Assembly (NCBI RefSeq): GCF_002980555.1
Contig: NZ_PVBT01000009.1
Coordinates: forward strand, 62,001 to 126,000
Length of the DNA stretch: 64,000 nucleotides
Source of the DNA: Phyllobacterium myrsinacearum
Lineage (GTDB): Bacteria > Pseudomonadota > Alphaproteobacteria > Rhizobiales > Rhizobiaceae
Reading direction: 5' to 3'
Shown: positions 33,266 to 42,890 of the stretch, one piece after another
How positions within the stretch are numbered: position 1 is the first letter of the stretch
Layout: each line of letters opens with the position of its first letter
Position numbers and translations under genes: made by a program
Notes under the pieces: model-generated
What the model saw: the letters and a program-made list of their open reading frames with translations, nothing else
What the model was told of the DNA's origin: nothing
Databases searched by the model: none

Positions 33266-35060
33266 CCGCTTTCTTAACTGGTACAACAGCGAACTCGGCT
33301 CCTTGCGCAAACGCGCTGCCCGTTTTGCCCAGCAGCACCCGAAGATCGCTGGCCGGCTTCGCCTCACGCCGGAAGCGGTCGATGATCCGCACGTGGAGCG
33401 GCTTGTTCAAGGGTTTGCCTATACGGCCGCACGCATCCGGCAAAAAATCGACGACGATTTTCCCGAGTTAACGGAAACAATGCTGGAGGCGCTCTACCCG
33501 CACTATCTGGCACAGATCCCATCCATGTCGATCCTCAAGTTCGACCCATCCCCTCAACAGGACGAGTCGATCGGTCTTTCCCGCGGGATGATTGTCGATT
33601 CCGAACCGGTCAGGGGCGACACCTGCCGCTTTTCCACAACGCAGGACCTCAGACTCAGTCCGATCGCCGTTACCGATTGCAAGCTCGCGCAGCCGCCCTA
33701 CGTGGCCCCGCCGGCGCCGGATTTGTCTCCCATGGCATGCCTGTCGATCAGTGTCGCGACGACCGGGCCGGTTGATGCGCTCGCAAATCTCGATCTTGAT
33801 CGGCTGACCTTCTTCATCAGGGCCCCCTTTGCAACGGGAGCGGCGCTTTATGAACTTTTGTTCAACCACACCATCGGCATTGCCGCCGGGCGGCATCGCG
33901 AGGACAAGGCAGCGTTGCGTCTTTCGCCAGGTGCGCTGAAACCGGTCAGCTTCGACCACGACCGGCGGATGCTGCCCTATTCCAAGCGCAGCTTTCCGGG
34001 ATTCCGGTTACTGGCTGAATTCTTTGCACTGCCCGAGAAGTTTCTGTTTTTTGAGCTGAGCGGGTTGAAATCATTTCTTGGCAGCATACCGGGTAAAGAG
34101 TTCCACCTCTTTTTCTATCTCGACACGCCAGCCAGCACGCTTGCCAATGCAGTGGGCGCAACAAGCTTCGATCTGAACTGCACACCGGTCATCAATCTGT
34201 TCGAGCAGCGGGCTGAACCGATTTCTGTCGACCATATGCGCGATGAATACGATGTACTGCCAGATGCCCGCTACAATTCGACCCGCGAGATTTATGCCAT
34301 TGAACGGGTTGATATTTCGGATCAGAAAGGCCAGCGCAAGGAGGTCCCTCCCTTCTTCGGCCGCAAGAAGCAAAGCAATGAAAGCCGTGCCGGCATATAC
34401 TGGCAGTACACGCGCGACATTGATGAGGACAACAAATCTTTCAAGGCAAAGCTGCGATTTGTCGATATGAATCTCAATCCGGCAGCGCCGGAAGATCATC
34501 TGGTGGCTTCTGTCGATACGCTGTGCATCAATCGCGGCTTGCCTGAACTCCTGCCCTTCGGCGGTGGGCAACCTTATTTCAAGGCCCAGGCCGCAGTCGC
34601 CGAGATCGGCCATATCCATTGCCTTTTGCCTCCCACCCATACCCACCGATTTGAGTCGCAAGGCGAGTCCTATTGGAAGCTGATATCGCATCTTTCTCTC
34701 AACCATCTTCCGCTGACCAGCGGAGATCCGGAGATACTGAAAAGCATGCTGCGGCTGTACGATTTCAGACAAGCGCCGGAAATGCGCTCGCTGATTGAAG
34801 CAATATCCTCAGTGACAAGCCAGAAGGCGACAGCCCGATTGAGCGATGGGAGCATTGCAAGCGGCGTCGACGTGACGATCGAGTTCAATGATGCCTTGAT
34901 AGATCGCGGCGTTGCCTATCTTTTCGGCTCGGTCCTGTCGCATTTTTTTGGGCTCTACGCCTCCATCAATACATTTGCCCGCCTTACAGTGCGGCTCACC
35001 GGCCTCGCATTGCCTGTGGTGCGCTTTCCACCGCGCACGGCCGATGAGGTGCTGTTGTGA
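33258..35060 (+). CDS. tssF: T6SS baseplate protein TssF (ImpG)
   Basis: 600 residues from the ATG at 33258 (MANRFLNWYNSELGSLRKRA), overlapping the tssE stop; an upstream ATG five codons earlier is possible. Family text: FAQQHPKIAGRLRLTPEAVD, DPHVERLVQGFAYTAARIRQ, ALYPHYLAQIPSMSILKF, FFALPEKFLFFELSGLKSF and INLFEQRAEPISVDH. TssF is the main wedge scaffold. Its stop overlaps the GTG start of tssG by 4 bp. Confidence 0.95.
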   Translation: MANRFLNWYNSELGSLRKRAARFAQQHPKIAGRLRLTPEAVDDPHVERLVQGFAYTAARIRQKIDDDFPELTETMLEALYPHYLAQIPSMSILKFDPSPQQDESIGLSRGMIVDSEPVRGDTCRFSTTQDLRLSPIAVTDCKLAQPPYVAPPAPDLSPMACLSISVATTGPVDALANLDLDRLTFFIRAPFATGAALYELLFNHTIGIAAGRHREDKAALRLSPGALKPVSFDHDRRMLPYSKRSFPGFRLLAEFFALPEKFLFFELSGLKSFLGSIPGKEFHLFFYLDTPASTLANAVGATSFDLNCTPVINLFEQRAEPISVDHMRDEYDVLPDARYNSTREIYAIERVDISDQKGQRKEVPPFFGRKKQSNESRAGIYWQYTRDIDEDNKSFKAKLRFVDMNLNPAAPEDHLVASVDTLCINRGLPELLPFGGGQPYFKAQAAVAEIGHIHCLLPPTHTHRFESQGESYWKLISHLSLNHLPLTSGDPEILKSMLRLYDFRQAPEMRSLIEAISSVTSQKATARLSDGSIASGVDVTIEFNDALIDRGVAYLFGSVLSHFFGLYASINTFARLTVRLTGLALPVVRFPPRTADEVLL

Positions 35061-36052
35061 CCGATGTTCGGCCGGTATCCCTTCTTGACCGGTTGAAAGC
35101 CGAGCCACATCTGTTTGATCCCCATGCGGCACATCTGCTGCTCGAATTGGGTGGAGAGCAAGCTGCATCCGCCGTTACGCTGACATCCCATGCCACCCAC
35201 AGTCACGCGGCTACAGCGCTCTCGGGCACCGAGAATCGCGGCGGGAATGTCCATATTCACGCAAATTATATCGGGCTGATCGGACCGGTAGCGGCATTGC
35301 CATCTGTCTATACCGACCGGGCGCTCGACGAGAAACGCAGACGCAGTTCCAGCTATTTTGACTTTCTGGAAATATTTGCGGGGGAACTGCGCCAACTGTT
35401 CTTTGCCAGCACGCGAAAATACCGGCTGTCCAGCTTGATCCAGCTCTTTGGTATCGGTCCGAATAACAAGATTACCCGGAGCATTTATGCGCTGCTCGGG
35501 CTTGCGGCGCCAAAGTTGGTCGAGGGGCTGAGGATTGAACCTGAAGTACCGCTGTATTTTTCTGGTTTTTTCGCCAACCAGCGACGCACCGCTATCAATC
35601 TGAAACTCATGCTGTCCGAATTTCTCGGCTATGAGGTCGCCGTCCATCAATTTCAGAAGCGCTGGCTGCCAGTCGATCCGGCGGAACAGACGCGCCTGGG
35701 ACGCGACAGGCAGGAAAACGCCTTGCTGGGAATCACGGCCATCGCCGGGTCATCCTATGCCGATCGCCGAAGTGCCATCCGGATTGCAATCGGCCCGCTG
35801 CGATATGGCCAATATCTGTCACTCATGCCGGCGGGCAAGAAATTTGCAGAGCTGCGCGAATTGGTGCGCCTTTACTGCGGTCCCTCGCTCTCCTTTGAGA
35901 TACAGCTCATTCTGGCCAAGGAGGATATTCCGGAGGCCCGTCTGCAGGGCGGATCACCCGTTGGCCGCCTCGGGTGGGATTTATGGGTCAGGCAGGCTCC
36001 GGCCGTCAAAGACAGCGACGACGCGGTATTCGACCCCGATAAAATCGTCTGA
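35057..36052 (+). CDS. tssG: T6SS baseplate protein TssG (ImpH)
   Basis: 331 residues, GTG start inside a GTGA overlap with tssF. TssG text: SLLDRLKAEPHLFDPHAAHL, VHIHANYIGLIGPVAALPSV, YFDFLEIFAGELRQLFFAS, IRIAIGPLRYGQYLSLMPAG and LVRLYCGPSLSFEIQLIL. It binds TssF in a 2:1 F:G wedge. Last gene of the plus-strand baseplate operon; it converges with ppkA, leaving only 7 bp between stop codons, so overlapping transcript ends are likely. Confidence 0.93.
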   Translation: MTDVRPVSLLDRLKAEPHLFDPHAAHLLLELGGEQAASAVTLTSHATHSHAATALSGTENRGGNVHIHANYIGLIGPVAALPSVYTDRALDEKRRRSSSYFDFLEIFAGELRQLFFASTRKYRLSSLIQLFGIGPNNKITRSIYALLGLAAPKLVEGLRIEPEVPLYFSGFFANQRRTAINLKLMLSEFLGYEVAVHQFQKRWLPVDPAEQTRLGRDRQENALLGITAIAGSSYADRRSAIRIAIGPLRYGQYLSLMPAGKKFAELRELVRLYCGPSLSFEIQLILAKEDIPEARLQGGSPVGRLGWDLWVRQAPAVKDSDDAVFDPDKIV

Positions 36053-36059
36053 TGCAGCC

Positions 36060-38003
36060 CTACCCCTGCTGGCGGAAATATTTGACGGTCACAAGCGGCC
36101 TTCCAGGATCGCTTTGCAGTTTCTCCGCCAGGCCTTTGAACGCCTCCTTACCTGCGGTCACATCGAGTTTGTCATCGGACTGGATAGCGATGAAAATATA
36201 GGGGACTGACAGGTTCTTTGGCGGCGGGGCAAGCTTGAGATTGAAGGTTGTTTTGTCGCCCTGTCGTTCCGACGGATTGATTGTCTCAACAGTGCCATCG
36301 GGCCGGACAAGAAGCACCCGGACGTTGCTGCGTTCTATGCCGTCGAGGGTGGCAAGCAGCGGGTCTGCCGAACCCAACACCTCGTGCTTGAGCGTGAAAG
36401 CCGCCTTGCCTGCGTTCACTGGGACAGCGGCCATAAAGGCCACGGCATCACACTGTGCTTCCGCTATCTGGCGGACATTGATTGTCGGCTCGTAGCCGAA
36501 TTTGCTGATGAAAGCACGTTCCATCTCGATGAATGGGCCCACGCCCCGCGCGAAACCCTCAATATTGATCGTCTGCTGCACCGCAGTTGCACCGTGGGCA
36601 AAAAAGCAGGGGCCGCCCGCAAACTGCCTTATCCATTCAGCTTCCGTCACCGGGGCTTGCGGCAGACCATTGCCGCCCGGCACAGGCGCCTCTTGCTTCT
36701 GCTCCCCGGATGCCAGGACATCCGGCTTTGGCCCGGCATCGGCAAGCGGCATGCCCGGCTTTTCCTCACCTGTCATCTTTGTCTCTGGCGGCGGTTCCAC
36801 GGCGGGGGGCCGCGCCGGCTTTACCGTCTCGGCTCCGGTCCCGGCATCCGGCTGCAGCGGGGGAATGATCTGTTCTGCCTTTGGCTTTGTTCCATTTTCA
36901 CCGGCTTCCAGCTTGAATTCCGATTTGCCTGCTGCCGGCACTGGTCTGGACGTGTTTTGCGCGGTCAGGTAGGCCCTGATTTGCTCTTGATGGTTGTATC
37001 CATACCAACCTGCCCCACCCAGGGCGAGCAACAGGCAGGCAAGAGCCAGCCATTTTCCGGAAGTACCCTTTGCACTGGACGGGCGCAGTGCACTCTGCCC
37101 GCGCCCGTCTCGCGCAACTGCCGGCATAGGTGCGCGGCGCGCGGGCGAATCTTTTGTAACAGGGATCATCGGGCGCAGGGCATCGATGATCTCCTCCTTT
37201 TTGGGTCTGAGCGCCGGATTCGGTTGCAACATGCGCTGGATGATGGATCGTGCGGCTGGATGGATCGTCGCAAGATCCGGAACCGATTGACGTTTTCTGA
37301 CCACATCGGCATGCGTACCGCTCATATCGATCGGTATCCCGCGCAGCGCGGCAGCAAAGACCAGCCCCAAACTGTAGATGTCACTTGGCTCATGAACGTC
37401 ACCGCCGAACAATCCGAGCTGCTCTGGCGAGACATAGTTGTACTTTCCGGCAAAGCTTCCGGCAAGGAGCGTGCGGTCGCCGCCGATGCCGAGCCGCGCA
37501 ATGCCAAAGTCAATGAGTTTGGCGCCCTCAACATTGCCCCCCGACAAAATGATGTTGTCGCAGGAAATATCGCGATGAATGACACCCCGTTCGTGGGCCA
37601 CTTTGAGACCTGAGGTCATCCGGCTGATGAGTTTGGCCGCTTCGGCCAGACTGAGCGGACGGTCCTTTATACGCTCGTAGAGGGATGGTCCTTCCACGAG
37701 TTCCATCGTCAGATAGGCGGTATTGGACAAGCGGTCGACCGAGAAGACGTGATAGCGGACAATCGCATCATGTCCCAAAGAGTTGAGAATGGAGGCTTCC
37801 TGCTTGAAAAGCGCAATGACCTGTTCATCACTGGCAAGATGCGGCAGGATGACTTTGATCGCCACCTCGTCGAGTGTTTGAATATTGTGCCCTTTATAGA
37901 CCTCGGACATGCCGCCCACGGCGAGAAGTGCAGTTACTTCATAGATGTCGTTCAGGCGTGTTCCAGGCTTGATGCTTCCGGATTGGAGTTGTTCGCGCAT
38001 CAT
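36060..38003 (-). CDS. ppkA: T6SS membrane Ser/Thr protein kinase PpkA (ImpN)
   Basis: 647 residues. Kinase domain residues ~20-280: glycine loop LLAVGGMSEVYKG, Lys50 in EVAIKVI, catalytic loop HRDISCDN (D145, N150), DFG at 165-167 and the APE-like region LAGSFAGKYNYVSPEQLGLF. A transmembrane segment at ~318-335 (KWLALACLLLALGGAGWYGY) separates it from a Pro-rich linker and a periplasmic domain (~460-647; CFFAHGATAVQQTINIEGFA). PpkA phosphorylates T6SS targets such as FHA or TssL to activate assembly. Its ATG overlaps the pppA stop, coupling kinase and phosphatase production. Confidence 0.93.
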   Translation of the reverse strand: MMREQLQSGSIKPGTRLNDIYEVTALLAVGGMSEVYKGHNIQTLDEVAIKVILPHLASDEQVIALFKQEASILNSLGHDAIVRYHVFSVDRLSNTAYLTMELVEGPSLYERIKDRPLSLAEAAKLISRMTSGLKVAHERGVIHRDISCDNIILSGGNVEGAKLIDFGIARLGIGGDRTLLAGSFAGKYNYVSPEQLGLFGGDVHEPSDIYSLGLVFAAALRGIPIDMSGTHADVVRKRQSVPDLATIHPAARSIIQRMLQPNPALRPKKEEIIDALRPMIPVTKDSPARRAPMPAVARDGRGQSALRPSSAKGTSGKWLALACLLLALGGAGWYGYNHQEQIRAYLTAQNTSRPVPAAGKSEFKLEAGENGTKPKAEQIIPPLQPDAGTGAETVKPARPPAVEPPPETKMTGEEKPGMPLADAGPKPDVLASGEQKQEAPVPGGNGLPQAPVTEAEWIRQFAGGPCFFAHGATAVQQTINIEGFARGVGPFIEMERAFISKFGYEPTINVRQIAEAQCDAVAFMAAVPVNAGKAAFTLKHEVLGSADPLLATLDGIERSNVRVLLVRPDGTVETINPSERQGDKTTFNLKLAPPPKNLSVPYIFIAIQSDDKLDVTAGKEAFKGLAEKLQSDPGRPLVTVKYFRQQG

Positions 38004-38782
38004 GACCGCCCATCAAGGACTGTGGTTATACGATAGTTGACGACGACGACCGTAACGTTGTCGCTCCCTCCCCGTTCGAGCGCGCCATCAATCAGTGAAC
38101 GGCATGCCGCTTCAGGTGCCTGCGACAGCACAATGTCCTGAATCTCCAACGCCGAAAGGTGGGCCGTAAGGCCATCGCTGCACAGGATGAATGTATCTCC
38201 GTCTCTCAGCTCGCTGCTGATGAGGTCCAGATGGGGTGTCTCCCGAACCCCGATGGCATGCAGGATAATGTTCTTGCCTTTGAAACTGGCAGCACCCTCC
38301 GGATCAAGTGTACCGTTGTCAAGCATCTGCTGAACTTGCGTATGATCGCGTGAGAGCTGTGTCATGCGGTTGCCGCGATTAAGGTAAAGCCGGCTGTCGC
38401 CTGACCATACAACGGAAAATTGCTGACCAGTGACCAGCAGGGCCACCAGTGTCGACCCCATGACGCCCAATCCATGTTCCTGCGTCAGATTGCGGATATC
38501 CTGATTGACGGTAAAAATTTGTTCGCGGAAATCCTGAAGCTTTGCCTCATGCACTGCGTGATGGCCGACCCGTCCGGCCGCCTGCGCAATCATCGATGCG
38601 GCAACGTCGCCGTGGGAATGGCCGCCCATGCCATCCGCAACAAGCCATACCCCGTTCTGCGGCTTGGCGAGGAAACGGTCCTCATTGACCGGCCGCACAC
38701 GTCCGGTATGGGTCATCGCATGGGAAACAAACCATCCTGCTGGCTCCGCTGCGTGGATTTTGCTGTGCGTTGGAACGGTCAT
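38000..38782 (-). CDS. pppA: T6SS PP2C-type protein phosphatase PppA
   Basis: 260 residues. All PP2C metal and catalytic motifs are present: SHAMTHTGRVRPVNEDRFLA (Arg and NED), WLVADGMGGHSHGDVAA, VWSGDSRLYL, FILCSDGLTAHL and GGSDNVTVVVVNY. It reverses PpkA phosphorylation and so resets T6SS firing. The stop overlaps the ppkA start (ATGA). Compare with the PP2C-like half of TagF, where these motifs are broken. Confidence 0.93.
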   Translation of the reverse strand: MTVPTHSKIHAAEPAGWFVSHAMTHTGRVRPVNEDRFLAKPQNGVWLVADGMGGHSHGDVAASMIAQAAGRVGHHAVHEAKLQDFREQIFTVNQDIRNLTQEHGLGVMGSTLVALLVTGQQFSVVWSGDSRLYLNRGNRMTQLSRDHTQVQQMLDNGTLDPEGAASFKGKNIILHAIGVRETPHLDLISSELRDGDTFILCSDGLTAHLSALEIQDIVLSQAPEAACRSLIDGALERGGSDNVTVVVVNYRITTVLDGRS

Positions 38783-38849
38783 GTCTTTCGCTTGTTAGCA
38801 GCTCTTGGGTTGAAGGGCATTCGACCAATTTTGTCTGTTGTTCGGTTAG

Positions 38850-39341
38850 TCAGTGCCGGTCGGTCAGAAACAGCGTCCAGTTGTCCGATGACTGGGTATC
38901 CACTTCCTTGAATACGCCTCGCAAATGATTGCGCTGCCAGCAAGCATCTTTACCGGTAATCTGGAATTTTTTCGTATCGACACATAATGTAACCGCACCG
39001 TCCAGAATCGGCCGCCCCCGAACATCAATGGCGTGAACATAGATATAGCGGTTTGAGAGCTTTGACTTTATGACATCCGCGCAGCGATTGGCAGCAACGG
39101 CCCACCACCCCTCCGTCCGCATTTCGCCCCCAACCTGCTCGCCGATCGCAACATTGGCAACGTCGGCAGTCTGATTGCACACGGTGAAGGCCGCGTGCGC
39201 CGCGTCGGGCGCCGCGCATAACAAGGGCGCCGCGAGAACCGCGGCAAACCAGAATGTCTCCTTCGCATTAAAGATCTGTGTTTTCCTGCCTGTGCCACAG
39301 CAACTGTGCCGAATCTGGTCCATCATTGAAAAGTTCCGCAT
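38850..39341 (-). CDS. DUF1036 exported protein upstream of pppA-ppkA
   Basis: About 163 residues from the Met at 39341 (other starts at 39371, 39326 and 39323 are possible). A signal-like hydrophobic stretch TFWFAAVLAAPLLCAAPDAA precedes the mature start near HAAFTVCNQ. The mature part has the DUF1036 pattern: FTVCNQTADVANVAIGEQVG, MRTEGWWAVAANRCADVI, YIYVHAIDVRG and an even number of cysteines suggesting disulfides. The function of DUF1036 is unknown. The position about 70 bp ahead of pppA on the same strand hints at a periplasmic input to the PpkA sensor domain (inference). Confidence 0.8.
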   Translation of the reverse strand: MRNFSMMDQIRHSCCGTGRKTQIFNAKETFWFAAVLAAPLLCAAPDAAHAAFTVCNQTADVANVAIGEQVGGEMRTEGWWAVAANRCADVIKSKLSNRYIYVHAIDVRGRPILDGAVTLCVDTKKFQITGKDACWQRNHLRGVFKEVDTQSSDNWTLFLTDRH

Positions 39342-39417
39342 CCAAATCGCTATACTCTTGGTATCCAACACTTTATTTGAATAGTCTATGGCCAGACAAG
39401 AAATGCCGGAGAAGCCA

Positions 39418-40518
39418 ATGCGACTTGTTCTGAGATTGGAGAACCGATCCCTGCACGGGGATGATGTGGTGCCGGAATTTGCTGCGGATCAGCGCGCCTT
39501 CATCATCGGCCGCTCCGAGGAAGCGGATTGGTCTTTGCCGGACAGAAGCCGCTTTGTTTCGACCAAGCACTGCCGTATTTTCCATGAACAGGATGGGTAT
39601 TGGGTGGAGGATCTGTCGGCGAACGGGCTTCTGATCAATGGAGAGGAGTTGCAAAGGGGCACGCGCCGTGCCCTCTCGGCTGGCGATCTCATCGAGATCG
39701 GAGCCTATCAGCTTCGTGTGTTTCTGGAGCATCAGCGGCCGCCCGAGCCGTTGCTTACAGCGGAAGAAACAGTCTTCCTTTCCCGTGGCGGCGACGCGCC
39801 GCTGCGCGTGATGGAAGACCGCACTATACTGCTTGGGGCAGAACAGAGCCCGCCGGTACAGCCACGCCATCCCCGCACGTCCGATGTTCTCCCAGCGGTG
39901 AAGCCGGTCAAGCCCCGGCCATCTCTGGCCCCTTCCCATTCGCGAGAGCGGTTTATCGAACATTTCGCTCGTGGGGCCGGCATCGACCCGGATACGCTCG
40001 CTGGGCGGCACGATGACGAGTTTGCCGAAGAGCTGGGTGCAATCTTCCGCACGATCGTCCCTGGATTGACGCAGCTTCTCACCGCACGGTCGCAATTGCG
40101 GGCCTTGATCCGGAGCACCAGGCAGACGATTCTGAAACCCAACGGCAACAACCCCCTGAAATTCATCCCTGAAACCTCGGCCGCACTCGGTGCCCTGTTT
40201 GCAGTGAACAAACATGAATATCTCGATGCAGCAACGAGTTTCAGCGAAGCGCTTGACGAGCTTAGGCAGCACGAACAAGCGGTTTTCCAGTCGGTGCAAA
40301 CCGCCCTCTTCCGCCTGCTCAACGAATTATCACCCGATGCGATCGAAGCATCGGGCAGGAGCGCATTCCTGTCGGGAAAAGGTGCGCGGTGGACCCGCTA
40401 CGTCAACGCCTGGAACGAACGCAATGAGCCCTATGAGAACGGTATTCTCGATGTATTCCTGCACTATTTCGGCGAAGCCTATGATGAGAAGATCGGAAAA
40501 GGGCGGATGGAAGACTGA
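39418..40518 (+). CDS. T6SS FHA-domain protein (TagH/ImpI, Fha type), first copy
   Basis: 366 residues from the ATG at 39418, chosen because GGAGA lies 5 bp upstream and the sequence then begins MRLVLRLENRSLHG like other FHA starters; an ATG 30 bp earlier lacks a ribosome-binding site. FHA domain residues ~1-100: FIIGRSEEADWSLPD, VSTKHCRIFHEQDGYWVEDL, SANGLLINGEEL. The TagH C-terminal domain (~180-366) carries RSTRQTILKPNGNNPLKFIP and HEYLDAATSFSEALDELRQH. Such proteins recognise PpkA-phosphorylated threonines. Lies alone between minus-strand genes. Confidence 0.92.
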   Translation: MRLVLRLENRSLHGDDVVPEFAADQRAFIIGRSEEADWSLPDRSRFVSTKHCRIFHEQDGYWVEDLSANGLLINGEELQRGTRRALSAGDLIEIGAYQLRVFLEHQRPPEPLLTAEETVFLSRGGDAPLRVMEDRTILLGAEQSPPVQPRHPRTSDVLPAVKPVKPRPSLAPSHSRERFIEHFARGAGIDPDTLAGRHDDEFAEELGAIFRTIVPGLTQLLTARSQLRALIRSTRQTILKPNGNNPLKFIPETSAALGALFAVNKHEYLDAATSFSEALDELRQHEQAVFQSVQTALFRLLNELSPDAIEASGRSAFLSGKGARWTRYVNAWNERNEPYENGILDVFLHYFGEAYDEKIGKGRMED

Positions 40519-40533
40519 ATACCGGCAGGCCAT

Positions 40534-42816
40534 TCATCCCGGCAATCTGGCAAGAATGGCGTCAACAGCAGCGCTATAGGCACGAAATCGCGCTGCCTTG
40601 ATCCGTGCCTCGCGATAAACTGGTGAAACCTGTGTACCGCCTTGCCCCGACATCTTGCGGCTGGACCAATCTGTGATCCATCCTGCGGTCTTGCCATAAA
40701 GAAATGGATTGGCATCAAACACCGAAACATCCAGCAGGGAACTCAGCTGCGTATCCGGGGATGCGGAAAGAACGGAAACGGCGCCGCCGCCGCCAAGAAA
40801 ATGAGCGAGATAGAGATTACCGGCGGTACCGGCAATGCCCGACGCCTTGAGCGTTGCTTCATTCTCGTTGGCGAGATTCATGACCATCTCGGTCGCCAGC
40901 GTCGGATCCGATTTCAGGGCCAGCAACTCACTGACGCTCATTTTTGAAACAAGGTCCGCCCGATAGGCACTCATCATGCGCAGCCACGTGCTGTTAATGA
41001 ATTGTCCCAGGCCGCTGGCCGAGGACAATGGGTTTGCCGCGTTGGGATTGCCGCCGCTTTCCACATGGATAATCCGCTGGACGAGCTTCTCGGCTTCTCC
41101 ATCCAGGCCGATTTCGCTGTACCCATAGCCCAGAGGATCCACAAGCCCGCCATTTGCCATCAGTTCGAAATGCAAATGCGGGCCTGTACTCAGACCCGTG
41201 GAGCCGACGAATCCGATGACTTGGCCTGCCTTTACGGCCTTGCCTGCGACAATGCCGTTCGCAAAACCCTGCAGGTGGGCATAATGCGTCTCTCTGGCAC
41301 CCGCGTGGCTGATCTTGATGAAATTGCCGAAACTCCCGTTGGTGCCAGCGAAACTGATTGTGCCGTCAAACGAGGCATAAACCGGCGTTCCCGCCGGCGC
41401 GGACCAGTCGACGCCTTCGTGAAATTTGACCGACCCGAGAATGGGATGAACACGCGGACCGAAGCCCGAGCGGAAAACGCCCTTGACCGGCAGCACAAAA
41501 CCTTCAGCGCCGCCCAAGCCCGAAGTGGTATCGTCTTCCGTCATGCAGGCATAGTCGCCGCCACGTTCGGGACGCAGCAAATAACATTTCAAGGTTTCAT
41601 CACCCCGCCGAACTGAAACATAGAGTACGCGCCCGCTCTCATTGGTCCCGTCACGCGGTGTTTCGGAATACAGAAGGGATATTTTGTCTTCCGGTGAAAT
41701 GAATTTCCCCAAATCATAGAGCCGCGACATTCGCATGATCGTCTCGGTAATCACATTGACGGGAACCTCATTGCGGATGCCGGCGCTGTAGATTCCATCC
41801 ATGATGCGAAAATTCTGATCAAGTTTCGCGCCTTCGCCGCCATGGGTAAGGTCGTTCCAGCTTTCATCCTTCCAGGGATCGTCGATTTTGAGATAACTGC
41901 CGTCATCTGCCCGGGCCACACTACCGATCAACCCTTCACTGCCATAGAGCGATATTTGTACCGGAGCGGTTGTTCCGCTCTGCGCATCAACGACCGCCGT
42001 GCGCCAGACTGCAAGATAACCAGGCCTAAGCATCTGAATGTTCAAATGTTTGGCCACGCTCTCGGCGGCCTTGGCCGTTTCGGCGGGTGTCGTATCACCG
42101 TCCTGAAGAACATCTTTTACGCTGCGCTCGGCAAGCAGCCTGACGACAAATTGCTGGTTTTGCGGCAAACGCCTCTTTTCATCGATGATTTCGATATTGC
42201 TTGAACTGCCGGGTGAAGACGCTTCAATCTGGGCCGTTTCACCGGGCGATATCTTGCCTTCCCAGCCCGCATCGGACGGGGATGCGTCGGCTGGCAAGAT
42301 GGGCTGCGCCGGGTTTTGCTGGGCAACTTGCGGTGATGGCGACGTTGCCGCGGCTGTTTGCATGAGCGCAAAATCCTGCGGTGTCGCAGGCAACGCCGTC
42401 ATGAGCCTTACGGAGCCCGACAACATTGTATCTGCAACAAAATAGATCGGGCCGTTAATCTCCGAACCGCTGGTGTTTCTCTGGAAACGGATCTCGCTCT
42501 TTTGCGGCCTCGGCTTTTCATTGTTGACGGACTGGAGCAGCAGTGCGTCTCGCCGGTCATCTGTCGCAGACAGTTCAAACTCGCCTTCCTTGCCAGCGGA
42601 TTGAACTTCACCCTCGGGTATGACCAGGGTCTGGTTTGTCAAATCGTTCGGCGTGCCGGAAAATTTTGACAGATAAACGAATGCTCCTGCAGCCATTGCG
42701 GCACATGCAGCAAGAGCAACCCCCTGCCGCAGGCGACGCCGGTTGCGGCGTTGCCGCGCCACTGTTTTGGCCTGTTTAAAATCGGCCCTTATCGTATGGA
42801 GTTCATCTCCACGCAT
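40534..42816 (-). CDS. Bifunctional peptidoglycan hydrolase: M23 endopeptidase plus lytic-transglycosylase-like domain
   Basis: 760 residues. A cytoplasmic basic N-terminus is followed by a membrane anchor (GVALAACAAMAAGAFVYL, ~51-68) and a long periplasmic region. The LytM/M23 domain at ~445-570 has both zinc motifs: HEGVD (H466, D470) and HLHFE (H547, H549). A soluble-lytic-transglycosylase-like domain follows at ~580-700 with IIHVESGGNPNAANP (catalytic Glu) and SSASGLGQFINSTWLRMM. Cutting both peptide and glycan strands would open the wall for T6SS assembly, as TagX/MltE do elsewhere; that role is inferred from position. It shares the minus-strand island with the caspase-like gene upstream. 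Confidence 0.88.
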   Translation of the reverse strand: MRGDELHTIRADFKQAKTVARQRRNRRRLRQGVALAACAAMAAGAFVYLSKFSGTPNDLTNQTLVIPEGEVQSAGKEGEFELSATDDRRDALLLQSVNNEKPRPQKSEIRFQRNTSGSEINGPIYFVADTMLSGSVRLMTALPATPQDFALMQTAAATSPSPQVAQQNPAQPILPADASPSDAGWEGKISPGETAQIEASSPGSSSNIEIIDEKRRLPQNQQFVVRLLAERSVKDVLQDGDTTPAETAKAAESVAKHLNIQMLRPGYLAVWRTAVVDAQSGTTAPVQISLYGSEGLIGSVARADDGSYLKIDDPWKDESWNDLTHGGEGAKLDQNFRIMDGIYSAGIRNEVPVNVITETIMRMSRLYDLGKFISPEDKISLLYSETPRDGTNESGRVLYVSVRRGDETLKCYLLRPERGGDYACMTEDDTTSGLGGAEGFVLPVKGVFRSGFGPRVHPILGSVKFHEGVDWSAPAGTPVYASFDGTISFAGTNGSFGNFIKISHAGARETHYAHLQGFANGIVAGKAVKAGQVIGFVGSTGLSTGPHLHFELMANGGLVDPLGYGYSEIGLDGEAEKLVQRIIHVESGGNPNAANPLSSASGLGQFINSTWLRMMSAYRADLVSKMSVSELLALKSDPTLATEMVMNLANENEATLKASGIAGTAGNLYLAHFLGGGGAVSVLSASPDTQLSSLLDVSVFDANPFLYGKTAGWITDWSSRKMSGQGGTQVSPVYREARIKAARFRAYSAAVDAILARLPG

Positions 42817-42890
42817 GGATCAGCAACGGATAGCAAGGGAAACCCGATACGCGGGTTGAAATCGTCGGGTGCGGATCTCAAGCTCTGACA

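Noticed and set aside
36384-37613. Open frame of about 409 codons antisense to ppkA
   Set aside because: Composition-driven shadow; the kinase motifs on the minus strand explain the sequence.
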